Shown here one piece after another: positions 18,679-26,733 of a stretch of 32,832 nucleotides of DNA. A program made the translations under genes and the position numbers. Each line of letters starts with the position of its first letter. Positions within the stretch are counted from its first letter, which is position 1. The notes beneath the pieces are model-generated. The model was given only the letters and a program-made list of their open reading frames with translations, made no database searches and was not told the origin of the DNA. The DNA comes from Paludibacteraceae bacterium (lineage in GTDB: Bacteria > Bacteroidota > Bacteroidia > Bacteroidales > Paludibacteraceae): positions 1 to 32,832 of the forward strand of contig JAFUEI010000021.1 in assembly GCA_017464025.1 (NCBI GenBank), written 5' to 3'.

Positions 18679-18710
18679 TTTGCACCATCCCGGAATTTGT
18701 TGTAATTTTG
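18679..18710 (+). promoter_or_regulatory. Promoter of the methyltransferase-cobalamin adenosyltransferase unit
   Basis: TTTG at 18679-18682 and TAATTTTG at 18703-18710 are 20 bases apart and fit the Bacteroidetes promoter. The in-frame ATG at 18708 overlaps the -7 element, so the ATG at 18765 is the better start of the next gene. Confidence 0.7.
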
Positions 18711-18764
18711 CATCCCTGTATAACCGCCTTTGCGCACCTCCGCTTAACCGCTATCGTCCCTGCC

Positions 18765-19625
18765 ATGGATATCCTTTTCCGCATCTTCTCCCGCGCCTTC
18801 CACGCTCTTACGGCACGCAACACCCTCGGACACGGCGTCCATTCGCCTTATCTCTATAATATGGTGCGCTTCGTCATCTACGACGACAACCGCTACTACT
18901 GCTGGGACGCTGTCGAAAAGGAGCGCCGCCGTCTCCTCCGCGCTACGAAAACCCTCTCCGTCACCGACTACGGCACCGGCTCCTCCTTCGGTTCTGCCGG
19001 TTCTGCCGCCCTCCGCCGTGTCTGCGACATCGCCCGCACCTCCCTCATGCCTCCCCGCGACGCGCATCTCCTCTTCCGTCTTGTCAATATGCTCCGGCCT
19101 TCCCTTGTCCTCGAGCTTGGCACCTCTCTCGGCATCACCACCGCCCTCCTCGCCGCAGCCGCAGCCAAGGGTAGGGTGGTCTCCTTCGAGGGCAGCACGG
19201 CCCTCGCCGATGAGGCCCGGCAGGTATGGAAACACCTCGGCATCGCCAACGCCGAAGTCATCACCGGCAATATCGACAGCACATTGGAACAGTTTTTGCA
19301 ACCCTCGCCCCAGTCTCCCAATTCCCCGGTTCAACAATTCAACAATTCAACAATTCAACAGTCCCCCAACCTCATCGACTTCGCCTTGCTCGACGCCAAT
19401 CATACCGAAGAGGCTACCCTCCGCTATTTCGGCCTCCTCGCCGCCCACGCAGGACCCAAGAGCATCTTCGTGCTCGACGATATACGCTATTCGCGCTCCA
19501 TGTACCGCGCTTGGAAGCAAATCCGACGCCACCCCCGCGTCACCTCCACCATCGACCTCGGCGACATGGGCATCGCCCTCTTCGATCCTGACTACCTCCC
19601 CCGACACTATAAAATGCGCATCTGA
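18765..19625 (+). CDS. Class I SAM-dependent methyltransferase
   Basis: This 286-residue cytosolic protein has a Rossmann-type methyltransferase fold. Motif I is LELGTSLGITT at residues 117-126, the acidic ribose-binding position is in VVSFEGS (about 138-144), and a motif IV-like strand FALLDANHTEE lies near 206-216, followed by FVLDDI. This layout resembles catechol O-methyltransferase-like enzymes. The N-terminal RNTLGHGVHSPYLYN is seen in related Bacteroidetes proteins. The substrate is unknown. Residues 181-201 are a Gln/Asn/Ser/Pro-rich insertion encoded by an 8-bp repeat tract (four units), between motifs of the fold where a loop could accept it. The start at 18765 follows the promoter. 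It is probably cotranscribed with the cobalamin adenosyltransferase 41 bases downstream, with no evident functional link. Confidence 0.82.
   Translation: MDILFRIFSRAFHALTARNTLGHGVHSPYLYNMVRFVIYDDNRYYCWDAVEKERRRLLRATKTLSVTDYGTGSSFGSAGSAALRRVCDIARTSLMPPRDAHLLFRLVNMLRPSLVLELGTSLGITTALLAAAAAKGRVVSFEGSTALADEARQVWKHLGIANAEVITGNIDSTLEQFLQPSPQSPNSPVQQFNNSTIQQSPNLIDFALLDANHTEEATLRYFGLLAAHAGPKSIFVLDDIRYSRSMYRAWKQIRRHPRVTSTIDLGDMGIALFDPDYLPRHYKMRI
19330..19361 (+). repeat. 8-bp tandem repeat inside the methyltransferase gene
   Basis: Four head-to-tail copies of TTCAACAA lie here, the last ending in G. The unit length is not a multiple of three, so gain or loss of one copy would shift the reading frame. 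The flanks (TTCCCC before, TCCCCCAA after) belong to the same repeat family found upstream of the genes at 19667 and 27802. Confidence 0.85.
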
Positions 19626-19666
19626 TTCCCCAAATTCTCAAATCATCAATTCCCCAATCCCCCAAC
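19626..19666 (+). repeat. Degenerate 8-bp repeat in front of the cobalamin adenosyltransferase gene
   Basis: The whole 41-base gap has an 8-base period: TTCCCCAA, ATTCTCAA, ATCATCAA, TTCCCCAA, TCCCCCAA. It leads directly into the ATG at 19667 and replaces any usual ribosome-binding sequence. Confidence 0.65.
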
Positions 19667-20293
19667 ATGAACATCTACACCAAAACCGGTGACGCCGGTT
19701 CCACTTCCCTTGTCGGAGGAACCCGTGTCAGCAAGGCCGACCTCAGGCTCGAGGCCTACGGTACGGCCGACGAACTTAATTCCTTTGTCGGTCTCCTCCG
19801 CGCTGAGTGTACCGACAGCCGCTATGCCGCTGTCGATGCCCTCCTTCATACGGTTCAGAACAAACTCTTCAACCTCGGCAGCTGGCTTGCCACCGAGCCC
19901 GACAAGATGCACTTTCTTGACGGTATGTTGCTCGCCTCGGCCGATGTCTTGGCCCTCGAGCAGGCTATCGACCTCATGCAGGCCGATCTGCCCGTTCTGC
20001 GTAGCTTCATCCTCCCTGCCGGCAACCGGCGCGTCGCTCTCGCACACGTCTGCCGCACCCTCACACGCCGCCTCGAGCGCCGGATGGTGCAGCTCCGTCT
20101 CGCCTCGCTTCCCGCCGCTACACCCGCCGCTACACCCGCCGCTGCGCCCGCCGCAAAACTTCCCGCATCCGACCCCGACACCGCATCCGACTTCGCCTTC
20201 CAATATGTCAACCGACTCAGCGATTACTTCTTCATATTGGCTAAAAAGTTGGCACAAATTGACGGTTGTGACGTTTTTTTGTGGGAAAAGTAG
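19667..20293 (+). CDS. PduO-type corrinoid (ATP:cob(I)alamin) adenosyltransferase
   Basis: This 208-residue cytosolic enzyme transfers adenosyl from ATP to cob(I)alamin, making coenzyme B12 for enzymes such as methylmalonyl-CoA mutase. Family hallmarks are the N-terminal ATP-binding YTKTGDAGSTSLVGG (residues 4-18), YGTADELNSFVG at 31-42, LPAG at 116-119, the arginine-rich CRTLTRRLERR at 129-139, and YVNRLSDYFFILA at 180-192. An Ala/Pro/Thr-rich insertion (about 149-165) sits between the last two motifs and comes from a 12-bp tandem repeat. This lies where family members have a variable linker, so activity is probably kept. The family is usually a trimer. It is likely cotranscribed with the methyltransferase gene before it; no other B12 gene lies in the window. 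Confidence 0.93.
   Translation: MNIYTKTGDAGSTSLVGGTRVSKADLRLEAYGTADELNSFVGLLRAECTDSRYAAVDALLHTVQNKLFNLGSWLATEPDKMHFLDGMLLASADVLALEQAIDLMQADLPVLRSFILPAGNRRVALAHVCRTLTRRLERRMVQLRLASLPAATPAATPAAAPAAKLPASDPDTASDFAFQYVNRLSDYFFILAKKLAQIDGCDVFLWEK
20111..20158 (+). repeat. 12-bp in-frame tandem repeat in the adenosyltransferase gene
   Basis: Nearly four copies of CCCGCCGCTACA occur; the third ends GCTGCG and the fourth is partial. The unit encodes Ala-Ala-Thr-Pro, so copy-number change keeps the frame and only lengthens or shortens a flexible linker. Confidence 0.8.
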
Positions 20294-20300
20294 TGGGGCG

Positions 20301-20332
20301 CTTGCCTGAATCAACTATTTTTTCTAATTTTG
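20301..20332 (+). promoter_or_regulatory. Promoter of the T9SS unit
   Basis: CTTG at 20301-20304 (TTG conserved) and TAATTTTG at 20325-20332 are 20 bases apart. Transcription would begin near 20339. No further TAnnTTTG site was found in the gaps between the downstream genes up to gldN, so this may drive the whole secretion cluster. Confidence 0.65.
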
Positions 20333-20356
20333 CACGGTATTTTGAAAGTAAACTGC

Positions 20357-20391
20357 CCGCATTATACGTCGGCAGTGTCGTGATAATGCGG
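20357..20391 (+). promoter_or_regulatory. Leader hairpin upstream of the DUF2795 gene and T9SS genes
   Basis: CCGCATTAT (20357-20365) and ATAATGCGG (20383-20391) form a perfect 9-bp inverted repeat around 17 bases. It lies inside the predicted untranslated leader, about 20 bases after the transcript start and 36 bases before the ATG. It is not followed by a T-run. It could stabilise the mRNA, bind a regulator, or act as a repressor site in DNA. No known riboswitch was recognised. Confidence 0.5.
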
Positions 20392-20427
20392 ATTAATTGA
20401 CTAATTGAAACTTACGGCTTATTAACT

Positions 20428-20649
20428 ATGGTTTGGACGTTGGAATTGGCTTCAAAACTGGAAGACGCTCCGTGGCCCGCAACCAAAGACGAGTTGCTGG
20501 ATTATGCCACCAGAACGGGCGCTCCTATTGAAGTGATAGAGAATCTGCAGGAAATCGAGGAGGATGAGGAAGCTTTCGAGAGTATCGAAGACCTCTGGCC
20601 CGATTATCCCAGCAAGGACGACTTCTTCTTCAACGAGGAAGAGTATTAA
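20428..20649 (+). CDS. Small acidic DUF2795 family protein
   Basis: This 73-residue, strongly acidic cytosolic protein (acidic tail FFFNEEEY; EIEEDEEAF in the middle) matches a small protein conserved across Bacteroidetes. Its start VWTLELASKLEDAPWPATK and the core LLDYATRTGAPIEVIENLQ fit the DUF2795 fold, a small helical domain without known function. It has no signal peptide or membrane segment. It is the first gene after the promoter and leader hairpin and lies 40 bases before the porP-like gene, so it is probably cotranscribed with the secretion genes. Whether it affects secretion is unknown. Confidence 0.88.
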   Translation: MVWTLELASKLEDAPWPATKDELLDYATRTGAPIEVIENLQEIEEDEEAFESIEDLWPDYPSKDDFFFNEEEY

Positions 20650-20689
20650 GAAGGAAGGGGCGCAACAGGCTCCCCTAAAACCGGAATGA

Positions 20690-21640
20690 ATGAAACGATA
20701 TATTGTTCTTTGTTTGCTGACAATGGCTGTGGCGGTTCTGCGCGCACAGTTTGACCCGCAGATAGGACAATATATGTATATGCCTACCGCCTTCAATCCC
20801 GCAGCGGCGGGTGAGGACGACCTCATGAAAGTGAGTGGTATGCACCGGATGCAGTTCACCGGAATACGTAACGCACCGATGACTACCTACTTCTCTTTCT
20901 ACTCGGCTTTCGCGATAGGCAAAACACGACATGGTGCAGGCATCCGCTTCATGAACGACCGATACGGCCTGTTCTCCAATCAGACCCTTCACGCCCAGTA
21001 TGCCTACAGGCAACGCCTCGGGAAAGGCTGTCTGAGCGGAGGTGTGGAACTCGGCTTCGTGAGCGTCGGTTTCCGCGGCGACAGTGTGAACCTCTCCCGC
21101 TTGAGCGGCTCCACCTACCACAAAGCGGACGACCAGGCAATCCCTACCGGAGCGGAAACAGGTATGGCCTTCGATATGGGCATCGGCGTCTATTATACGG
21201 CGCCTCTCTGGTGGGCGGGCATCAGCTACTCCCACCTTACGCAGCCCTCGGCCCAACTCGGCGACTACGCCTCCGTCAAACTGCGCGGAACGTTCTATGC
21301 CGCCGGAGGCTACACCTTCCGCCTCAAGAACCGCAAACTCGCCATCACGCCAAGTGCGATGCTGATGACCGATTTTACGGGCTGGGACCTGAACCTCGAC
21401 TTGATGTTCGCCATCAAAGAGCGCTACCGCGTCGGAGCGGCCTACCGCATCGCAAGCAATGTGGCGTTGCTCTTCAATGTGGACATCATATCGGGTCTGA
21501 CGCTGGGCTACACCTACGAACTGCCCACCAGCAAACTGCTGCTCGAGAGCTTCGGCTCGCACGAGGTCTATCTGGCCTACGGATTCAATATCCTCAAGCC
21601 CAAACGGACCAATAAGTACAAGAGCGTAAGATATTTGTAA
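20690..21640 (+). CDS. porP: PorP/SprF family type IX secretion outer-membrane protein
   Basis: This 316-residue protein has a signal peptide (KRYIVLCLLTMAVAVL, cut near LRAQ). It then shows the family start FDPQIGQYMYMPTAFNPAAAG, nearly invariant in PorP/SprF proteins, followed by alternating amphipathic strands of an outer-membrane beta-barrel of about 14 strands. In Porphyromonas gingivalis PorP is needed for gingipain secretion and lies directly before porK-L-M-N; the same order is seen here. SprF-like paralogues serve single large adhesins in Flavobacterium, so a role with the giant neighbours is possible. The distance to gldK is 32 bases, with no promoter between them. Confidence 0.92.
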   Translation: MKRYIVLCLLTMAVAVLRAQFDPQIGQYMYMPTAFNPAAAGEDDLMKVSGMHRMQFTGIRNAPMTTYFSFYSAFAIGKTRHGAGIRFMNDRYGLFSNQTLHAQYAYRQRLGKGCLSGGVELGFVSVGFRGDSVNLSRLSGSTYHKADDQAIPTGAETGMAFDMGIGVYYTAPLWWAGISYSHLTQPSAQLGDYASVKLRGTFYAAGGYTFRLKNRKLAITPSAMLMTDFTGWDLNLDLMFAIKERYRVGAAYRIASNVALLFNVDIISGLTLGYTYELPTSKLLLESFGSHEVYLAYGFNILKPKRTNKYKSVRYL

Positions 21641-21672
21641 GTATTTGTGATAACGACTTAAAAACTGATAAT

Positions 21673-23022
21673 ATGACAATCAAACGAATTCTGCCCGTTG
21701 TGGCACTGGCCATTGCGCTGACGGCTTGCAACAAGCCCGCCGGCGAACTGGTAGGTGCAGGCAAGAACGGGAACTTCAAGGAAGCCAACCCTTACGGTAT
21801 GATTTTCATTAAGAAAGGCTCCTTCATGATGGGTAGCAATACCCAGTCGGCCGTCTTCAGTCAGCCCGACAACCAGCTGATGGTCACGGTCGATGCCTTC
21901 TGGATGGACGAGACCGAGATAACGAACAACGAATACCGTCAGTTCGTCAATTGGGTGCGCGACTCCATCGCATACAAGAATCTTATCGAGGCTGGTCTCA
22001 CCGACTATGCCATCCAACCCCGCGATGGGGACTTCGACGAGGAGAACTACCGCATCAACTGGAAGAAACGGATTCCTTGGAACAGCAAGGAGGAAGACGT
22101 GCAGGATGCCCTCGCTTCCATGTTCTATGAGGACGGCAATCTCAACACCACCCGCTTCCACTACTCCTACAGCTGGATCAACTACGACGAGGCTGTCCTG
22201 CCCCGCAACCGCTTCGATGTTGTCAAAGGGGCTTATCCCGAAGGAGCTTCCGTACGTGTGGACACCGCTTGGATCGACGAGGATGGCATTATTCACGACA
22301 GCACGGTCGTACGCTCCCTCACTCAGCCCAGCGACCTCATTACACGTATGATTATCAATGTCTATCCCGATACGATGGTCTGGATGCGTGACTTCCAGTT
22401 CGCCTACAACGAACCCATGCTCCAGCAGTACTTCTCTCACCCCGGCTTTGCCGACTATCCCGTCGTAGGTATCACGTGGGAGCAGGCCGATGCCTTCTGC
22501 CAGTGGCGCACCGACTATTTCCTCGGTGCCAGCACCGTGGCCGCTCAGAAGTACCGTCTCCCCACCGAGGCCGAATGGGAGTATGCCGCTCGCGGCGGAC
22601 GCAAGATGGCTACCTATCCCTGGGGCGGCAACTACGCACGCGATGCCAAAGGCTGTTTCCTGGCTAACTTCAAGCCCTATCGCGGCAGCTATATCGACGA
22701 TACCGGAGCCGCTACCATGAAGGTCGCCCAGTTCCGTCCCAACGACTTCGGACTCTTCGACATGGCCGGCAATGTGGCCGAGTGGACCTCTTCCGCCTAC
22801 AACGCTTCCGCCAACAGCTATGTGCACGACCTCAACCCGCAGTTCCAGTACCGTGCACGCAAAGAAGACCCCGAAGTGCTGAAGCGCAAGGTGGTGAAAG
22901 GCGGCAGCTGGAAGGATATCTCCTATTATCTGCAGTGCGGCACCCGCACCTACGAGTACCAGTATGAGAGCCGCCCCTACATCGGCTTCCGCTGTGTACG
23001 CTCCTACATCGGTGAGAAGTAA
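21673..23022 (+). CDS. gldK: T9SS ring lipoprotein GldK/PorK
   Basis: This 449-residue protein is an outer-membrane lipoprotein facing the periplasm. Its signal peptide ends in the lipobox LTAC, with the lipidated cysteine at residue 19. The body is a formylglycine-generating-enzyme-like (sulfatase-modifying factor) domain, opening with MIFIKKGSFMMGS and containing PTEAEWEYAARGG, NVAEWTSSAY and the closing GFRCVR. In GldK/PorK this fold is structural rather than enzymatic; it forms the large periplasmic ring with GldN/PorN. The central part (about 100-230) is longer than in the enzymes, as usual for GldK. It is followed after 56 bases by gldL. Confidence 0.96.
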   Translation: MTIKRILPVVALAIALTACNKPAGELVGAGKNGNFKEANPYGMIFIKKGSFMMGSNTQSAVFSQPDNQLMVTVDAFWMDETEITNNEYRQFVNWVRDSIAYKNLIEAGLTDYAIQPRDGDFDEENYRINWKKRIPWNSKEEDVQDALASMFYEDGNLNTTRFHYSYSWINYDEAVLPRNRFDVVKGAYPEGASVRVDTAWIDEDGIIHDSTVVRSLTQPSDLITRMIINVYPDTMVWMRDFQFAYNEPMLQQYFSHPGFADYPVVGITWEQADAFCQWRTDYFLGASTVAAQKYRLPTEAEWEYAARGGRKMATYPWGGNYARDAKGCFLANFKPYRGSYIDDTGAATMKVAQFRPNDFGLFDMAGNVAEWTSSAYNASANSYVHDLNPQFQYRARKEDPEVLKRKVVKGGSWKDISYYLQCGTRTYEYQYESRPYIGFRCVRSYIGEK

Positions 23023-23078
23023 CACGCTCGCTTTGGAAATGAACCAACCTGAATATAAACAAATAAACTATAAACACA

Positions 23079-24023
23079 ATGGCTAATCAAGCAAATGCCC
23101 GGCAGCAAAAAGGCTGGGACAAAGTAGTGGCATGGTATGCAAGAAACGCATACGCAGTAAACATGATTTACAGTCTGGGTGCATCGGTCGTTATCATCGG
23201 CGCCCTCTTCAAGATTCTCCACTGGCCGGGCGCAAGCTACGTGCTGATGGCGGGTATGTTTACCGAGTCCTTCCTTTTCATGATGGGTATCTTCGAGAAA
23301 CCCCATGCCTCCTACCACTGGGAGAATGTTTTCCCGCAGCTTATTGGCGACGAAACCAAAGAATTGCTTGGTGGCAACGGTGTCAATGGCGTTGCCGCAC
23401 CGAAGCAGGGCGAAGTGCCCGCCATTCCCGAGGCTGAACTCAAGGCGCTGAAGGAGGGTATCCAAAAGCTCGGCGACACGGCCAGCCAGCTCGCCTCTAT
23501 CGGCAAGGTGGCCGACGCTACCACCGAACTCACCTCCAAGATGGCTACGGCAGGCAAGACCATGGATGCCGCTACGGCAGGCTTCCAGACCGAGATGCAG
23601 AAGGCCGGCGAAGCAGCTCAGAAGTTCGCAGGCAATCAGGACGTCCTCGCTGCTGCCACTGCACAACTCAACCAGACCTATCAGGCTGTGCTCGGCGATA
23701 TGCAGACCGTACAGCAGAACACCAAGGCCTACGGCAAGGGCGTAGAGACTGTCGGACAACAACTCGCTTCGCTCAACTCCGTATATGAACTCCAACTCAA
23801 GGACATTCAGGCACAGTCGGCCGCCTTCAAGGCACAGACCGAGAAACTGAACGGTGTGGGTAAGACTATCGACCAGCTCGCTGAGGAGACCGCTCAGATG
23901 AAGGCTGCTTCGGCCGCCGCTCTCGAAGCCGGCAAACAGTATCAGGCTGCACAGCAGAAACTCGCACAGCAGGTGGCCGACCTCAACAAGGTCTATGGCA
24001 ACATGCTCAACGCCATCGCATAA
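23079..24023 (+). CDS. gldL: T9SS motor protein GldL/PorL
   Basis: This 314-residue inner-membrane protein has two transmembrane helices near the N-terminus (about 28-47 and 53-72). The short linker HWPGAS is typical of the Bacteroidales form. A lysine in the first helix (K45, ALFKILHW) and a glutamate in the second (E63, FTESFLF) match the charged membrane residues linked to proton use in GldL. The rest is a long cytoplasmic, Ala/Gln-rich region predicted to be coiled coil. GldL and GldM form the proton-driven motor that powers secretion, and gliding where it exists. The length agrees with P. gingivalis PorL (about 309). A GC-rich hairpin lies in the 111-base gap to gldM. Confidence 0.96.
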   Translation: MANQANARQQKGWDKVVAWYARNAYAVNMIYSLGASVVIIGALFKILHWPGASYVLMAGMFTESFLFMMGIFEKPHASYHWENVFPQLIGDETKELLGGNGVNGVAAPKQGEVPAIPEAELKALKEGIQKLGDTASQLASIGKVADATTELTSKMATAGKTMDAATAGFQTEMQKAGEAAQKFAGNQDVLAAATAQLNQTYQAVLGDMQTVQQNTKAYGKGVETVGQQLASLNSVYELQLKDIQAQSAAFKAQTEKLNGVGKTIDQLAEETAQMKAASAAALEAGKQYQAAQQKLAQQVADLNKVYGNMLNAIA

Positions 24024-24029
24024 CGTCTG

Positions 24030-24079
24030 CCCGTGATGCGCACACCTCGGCCCACGGGACGCAGGATGCGCGCGTGCGC
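24030..24079 (+). promoter_or_regulatory. GC-rich inverted repeats between gldL and gldM
   Basis: CCCGTG (24030-24035) pairs with CACGGG (24053-24058) around 17 bases. Alternatively GCGCAC (24038-24043) can pair with GTGCGC (24074-24079). The two pairings compete. No T-run follows, and an AT-rich leader leads into gldM. It could cause partial termination or RNA processing between the two motor genes, or be without function. Confidence 0.35.
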
Positions 24080-24134
24080 GTACATAAAAATAAGTAAACG
24101 ACAACACACACTAACGCTATAAACATACAAAGCA

Positions 24135-25703
24135 ATGGGTGGAGCAAAAAACTGTCCGGAAACCCCGAGACAAAAAATGATTGGTATGATGTATCTGGTG
24201 CTGACAGCCATGTTGGCCCTGAACGTCAGCACCGACATCCTGAACGGCTTCAAGCTCGTGGACGAAAGCCTGCACTTTACGCTTACCGCCACCGAGAACC
24301 GCAATCAGGAGATGATGGACCAGTTCAAGGCCGCCGCCGAACTCAACGAACAGAAAAACGGCGAATGGTATCAGAAGGCCGTTGAGCTGGGGCAGCGTTC
24401 CGACGCCATCTACGATTTCATTCAGGACTTCAAATACAACATCGCCCTGCTGGCCGATGGCCAGAAGTATCCCCAGAAGGCCAACCTCCCCGAAGGCAGC
24501 AAAGATGCACGCGTGAGCAACATCTCTGCCCGCGACCAGCTCGACGTGACGGCCCAGTACGCCCTCAACGAAGGACACGGCGAAGAACTGCGCGTTATGT
24601 TCGAGGACTACCGCAACTTCCTGATTGAACTGACCAACGGCGAGAAAAAGAAAGAGTTCGAGCAGATGTTCTCTACCGAGGGCGGCACCAACAACGACGG
24701 CGACCCCATCACCTGGGAGCAGGTCATCTTCGAAGGCATGCCCGTCGGCGCCAGCATCACCATCCTCACCAAGATGCAGAACGACATCCGTTCCGCGCAG
24801 AGCGAGATGATACAGTACCTGCGCGAGCAGACCGATGCCGCCGACGTGCGCGTCAACAAGATGATGGCACTCGTCGTTCCGGCCTCCAAGTACGTCATCC
24901 GTGGTGGCAAGTACAGCGCACAGATTATCCTCGCCGCTGTGGACTCTACCGCCAAACCGAATTACTACGTGGACGGACAGCAGATCAACGAAAACGGTAT
25001 CTATGAAGTCACCGCTGTCGGCACAGGTCTCAAGAAATACAAAGGTGTGCTCGAGCTCCCCGGCAAGGAGGGCGAAGAGCCCCTGCGCTTCAACTTCGAA
25101 GACGAGTACAGCGTGGGCGAACCCTCTGTCACTATCTCCAATACCGACCTCAACATCATGTACCGCGACTACGAGAACAAGTTCTCCATCTCTGTTCCGG
25201 GTGTGGCTAACGACAAGGTGCGCGTCAGCGTCAGCGGAGCAACCGCTTCTCAGCGCGGAGGCATGTGGATTATCAAACCCAATGCCAGCGCCAAGGAAGT
25301 CACCATCGCCGTGCAGGCCGAACTCGACGGACGTATGCAGTCGATGGGCAGCCAGCAGTACCGCGTCAAAGAACTCCCCAAGCCGGGTGCCTACTTCCGC
25401 AGCGGCTCCACCGAGTATCAGGAAGGCAAGATCGCGCGTAACGCCCTGCTCAGCCCCCAGGCCACCGTCATCGCCAGCTACGGCCCCGAAGGACTGCTCG
25501 ACCTGAAATATACCATCACCTCCTTCCAGCTGCAGACCTCTATGGGCTATTCGCAGTCCAACGGCAACAAGTTCACCAAGGCACAGCTCGACCAGCTTGG
25601 CAAACTCAAGCAGGGCGCTATGGTCAACATCGTGGACATCCGGGCCAAGGGACCCGAAGGCAAAGAAGTGCGCCTGCGCGGTATCCCCTTGCAGCTCAAC
25701 TAA
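24135..25703 (+). CDS. gldM: T9SS motor protein GldM/PorM
   Basis: This 522-residue protein has one transmembrane helix close to the N-terminus (about residues 15-35, MIGMMYLVLTAMLALNVS) after the conserved start GGAKNCPETPRQK. The remainder is periplasmic. GldM/PorM is a dimer whose helix sits inside the GldL pentamer and whose periplasmic domains reach up to the GldK/GldN ring, carrying the motor's torque. The length is close to PorM (about 516). The periplasmic part shows the expected helical first domain followed by beta-rich domains (KYSAQIILAAVDST, later NKFSISVPGVAND and a C-terminal domain). It lies between gldL and gldN with a 63-base gap to the latter. Confidence 0.96.
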   Translation: MGGAKNCPETPRQKMIGMMYLVLTAMLALNVSTDILNGFKLVDESLHFTLTATENRNQEMMDQFKAAAELNEQKNGEWYQKAVELGQRSDAIYDFIQDFKYNIALLADGQKYPQKANLPEGSKDARVSNISARDQLDVTAQYALNEGHGEELRVMFEDYRNFLIELTNGEKKKEFEQMFSTEGGTNNDGDPITWEQVIFEGMPVGASITILTKMQNDIRSAQSEMIQYLREQTDAADVRVNKMMALVVPASKYVIRGGKYSAQIILAAVDSTAKPNYYVDGQQINENGIYEVTAVGTGLKKYKGVLELPGKEGEEPLRFNFEDEYSVGEPSVTISNTDLNIMYRDYENKFSISVPGVANDKVRVSVSGATASQRGGMWIIKPNASAKEVTIAVQAELDGRMQSMGSQQYRVKELPKPGAYFRSGSTEYQEGKIARNALLSPQATVIASYGPEGLLDLKYTITSFQLQTSMGYSQSNGNKFTKAQLDQLGKLKQGAMVNIVDIRAKGPEGKEVRLRGIPLQLN

Positions 25704-25766
25704 AAAGCCCCTCGCAGCTCACCTGACGGTGAGGCTGAACCAAACAGACTATAAAAATACTGTAAT

Positions 25767-26711
25767 ATGAAGAAACTAAGTGTCATTATCTGCCTGCTGC
25801 TCGCTATCGGGACAGCAAGTGCCCAACATCAGATCTATCCGTTCTTTGACGATAAGGGAGCGGTGCGTATCGAGACGGTGGAACTCAACGATGCGGCCGA
25901 CACGCTGGTGAGCATCTTCCACCGCGCCGATGACATCGTCTGGTCGCGCGTGGTGTACCGCGTCATTGATATGCGCTACAAGCAGAACTACCAGCTCTAC
26001 TTCCCCGTGCGCTACGACGACCCACAGTACCGCAGCCTCTTCAAGGTGATTGTGGACGGCATCGTGGACGGCATGCCCCTCTACCGCAAGGCACAGGACA
26101 ACATCAAGCCCACTTTCCGCCCCGAGGACGTCATTGCCAAGTCCGAAATACCGACCCTCTTCATGGTGGACGACCCCACGGCCGACTATTCCGAGGACAC
26201 CTGTCACTACAACGTCGAGTGCTCCGACGCTATGCTCATCCACTACGACAAGGCTAACGACAAGATGTCCTTCCACTTCTATCCCTATGAGGGCTTCGTC
26301 AAGAACCAACTCAAATATCTCATTCAGGAGATTGTCTTCTTCGACAAACACACCTCGCGTCTCTATTCCAAGATTATCGCCATCGCGCCCCTTCAGGCCG
26401 ACAAGATTGTCTCCGATGGCGAGAACGTTATGGGAGCCCTGCACGAGTCGCTGCTCTTCTGGATTGCTTTCGACGAGCTGCGTCCCTATCTGGCCAAGCA
26501 GTACATGATTCCGCAGGCCAACGACACCCGCCGCATCACCTTTGAGGAGTTCTTCGCCAAGAAACTCTATACTTCCTATATCCTCGGCGACAGCAACATG
26601 TATAACCGCATGATTCCCAACTACGCCAAGAACGAGACTGACGTGAAGAAAGAACAGCAGCGTATCTTTGACGAGCTGCTCAACTTCGAACAGGACCTTT
26701 GGGAGTATTGA
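25767..26711 (+). CDS. gldN: T9SS periplasmic ring protein GldN/PorN
   Basis: This 314-residue protein has a signal peptide (KKLSVIICLLLAIGTASA, then Q). Diagnostic stretches are VYRVIDMRYKQN followed by LYFPV, and ITFEEFFAKKLYTSYILGD, both typical of GldN/PorN. It has no lipobox. The protein binds GldK/PorK to form the periplasmic ring under the outer membrane and contacts GldM. It ends the secretion unit, with a hairpin terminator 26 bases further on. Confidence 0.95.
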   Translation: MKKLSVIICLLLAIGTASAQHQIYPFFDDKGAVRIETVELNDAADTLVSIFHRADDIVWSRVVYRVIDMRYKQNYQLYFPVRYDDPQYRSLFKVIVDGIVDGMPLYRKAQDNIKPTFRPEDVIAKSEIPTLFMVDDPTADYSEDTCHYNVECSDAMLIHYDKANDKMSFHFYPYEGFVKNQLKYLIQEIVFFDKHTSRLYSKIIAIAPLQADKIVSDGENVMGALHESLLFWIAFDELRPYLAKQYMIPQANDTRRITFEEFFAKKLYTSYILGDSNMYNRMIPNYAKNETDVKKEQQRIFDELLNFEQDLWEY

Positions 26712-26733
26712 TTTCTGCATATTGACAGCACAT

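Noticed and set aside
18708-18764. ATG at 18708 for the methyltransferase
   Set aside because: It overlaps the -7 promoter element and would not be in the transcript.
19330-19361. Short repeats considered as a CRISPR array
   Set aside because: The units are 8 bases long and contiguous, without spacers, and no cas gene is present.
20650-20689. Weak AGGGG/CCCCT inverted repeat between the DUF2795 gene and porP, considered as a terminator
   Set aside because: The stem is only five base pairs with an 11-base loop and no T-run, which is too weak to call.
21673-23022. Formylglycine-generating-enzyme-like domain considered as a sulfatase activator
   Set aside because: The lipobox, the extended central region and the position before gldL-gldM-gldN identify it as GldK, where the fold is structural.
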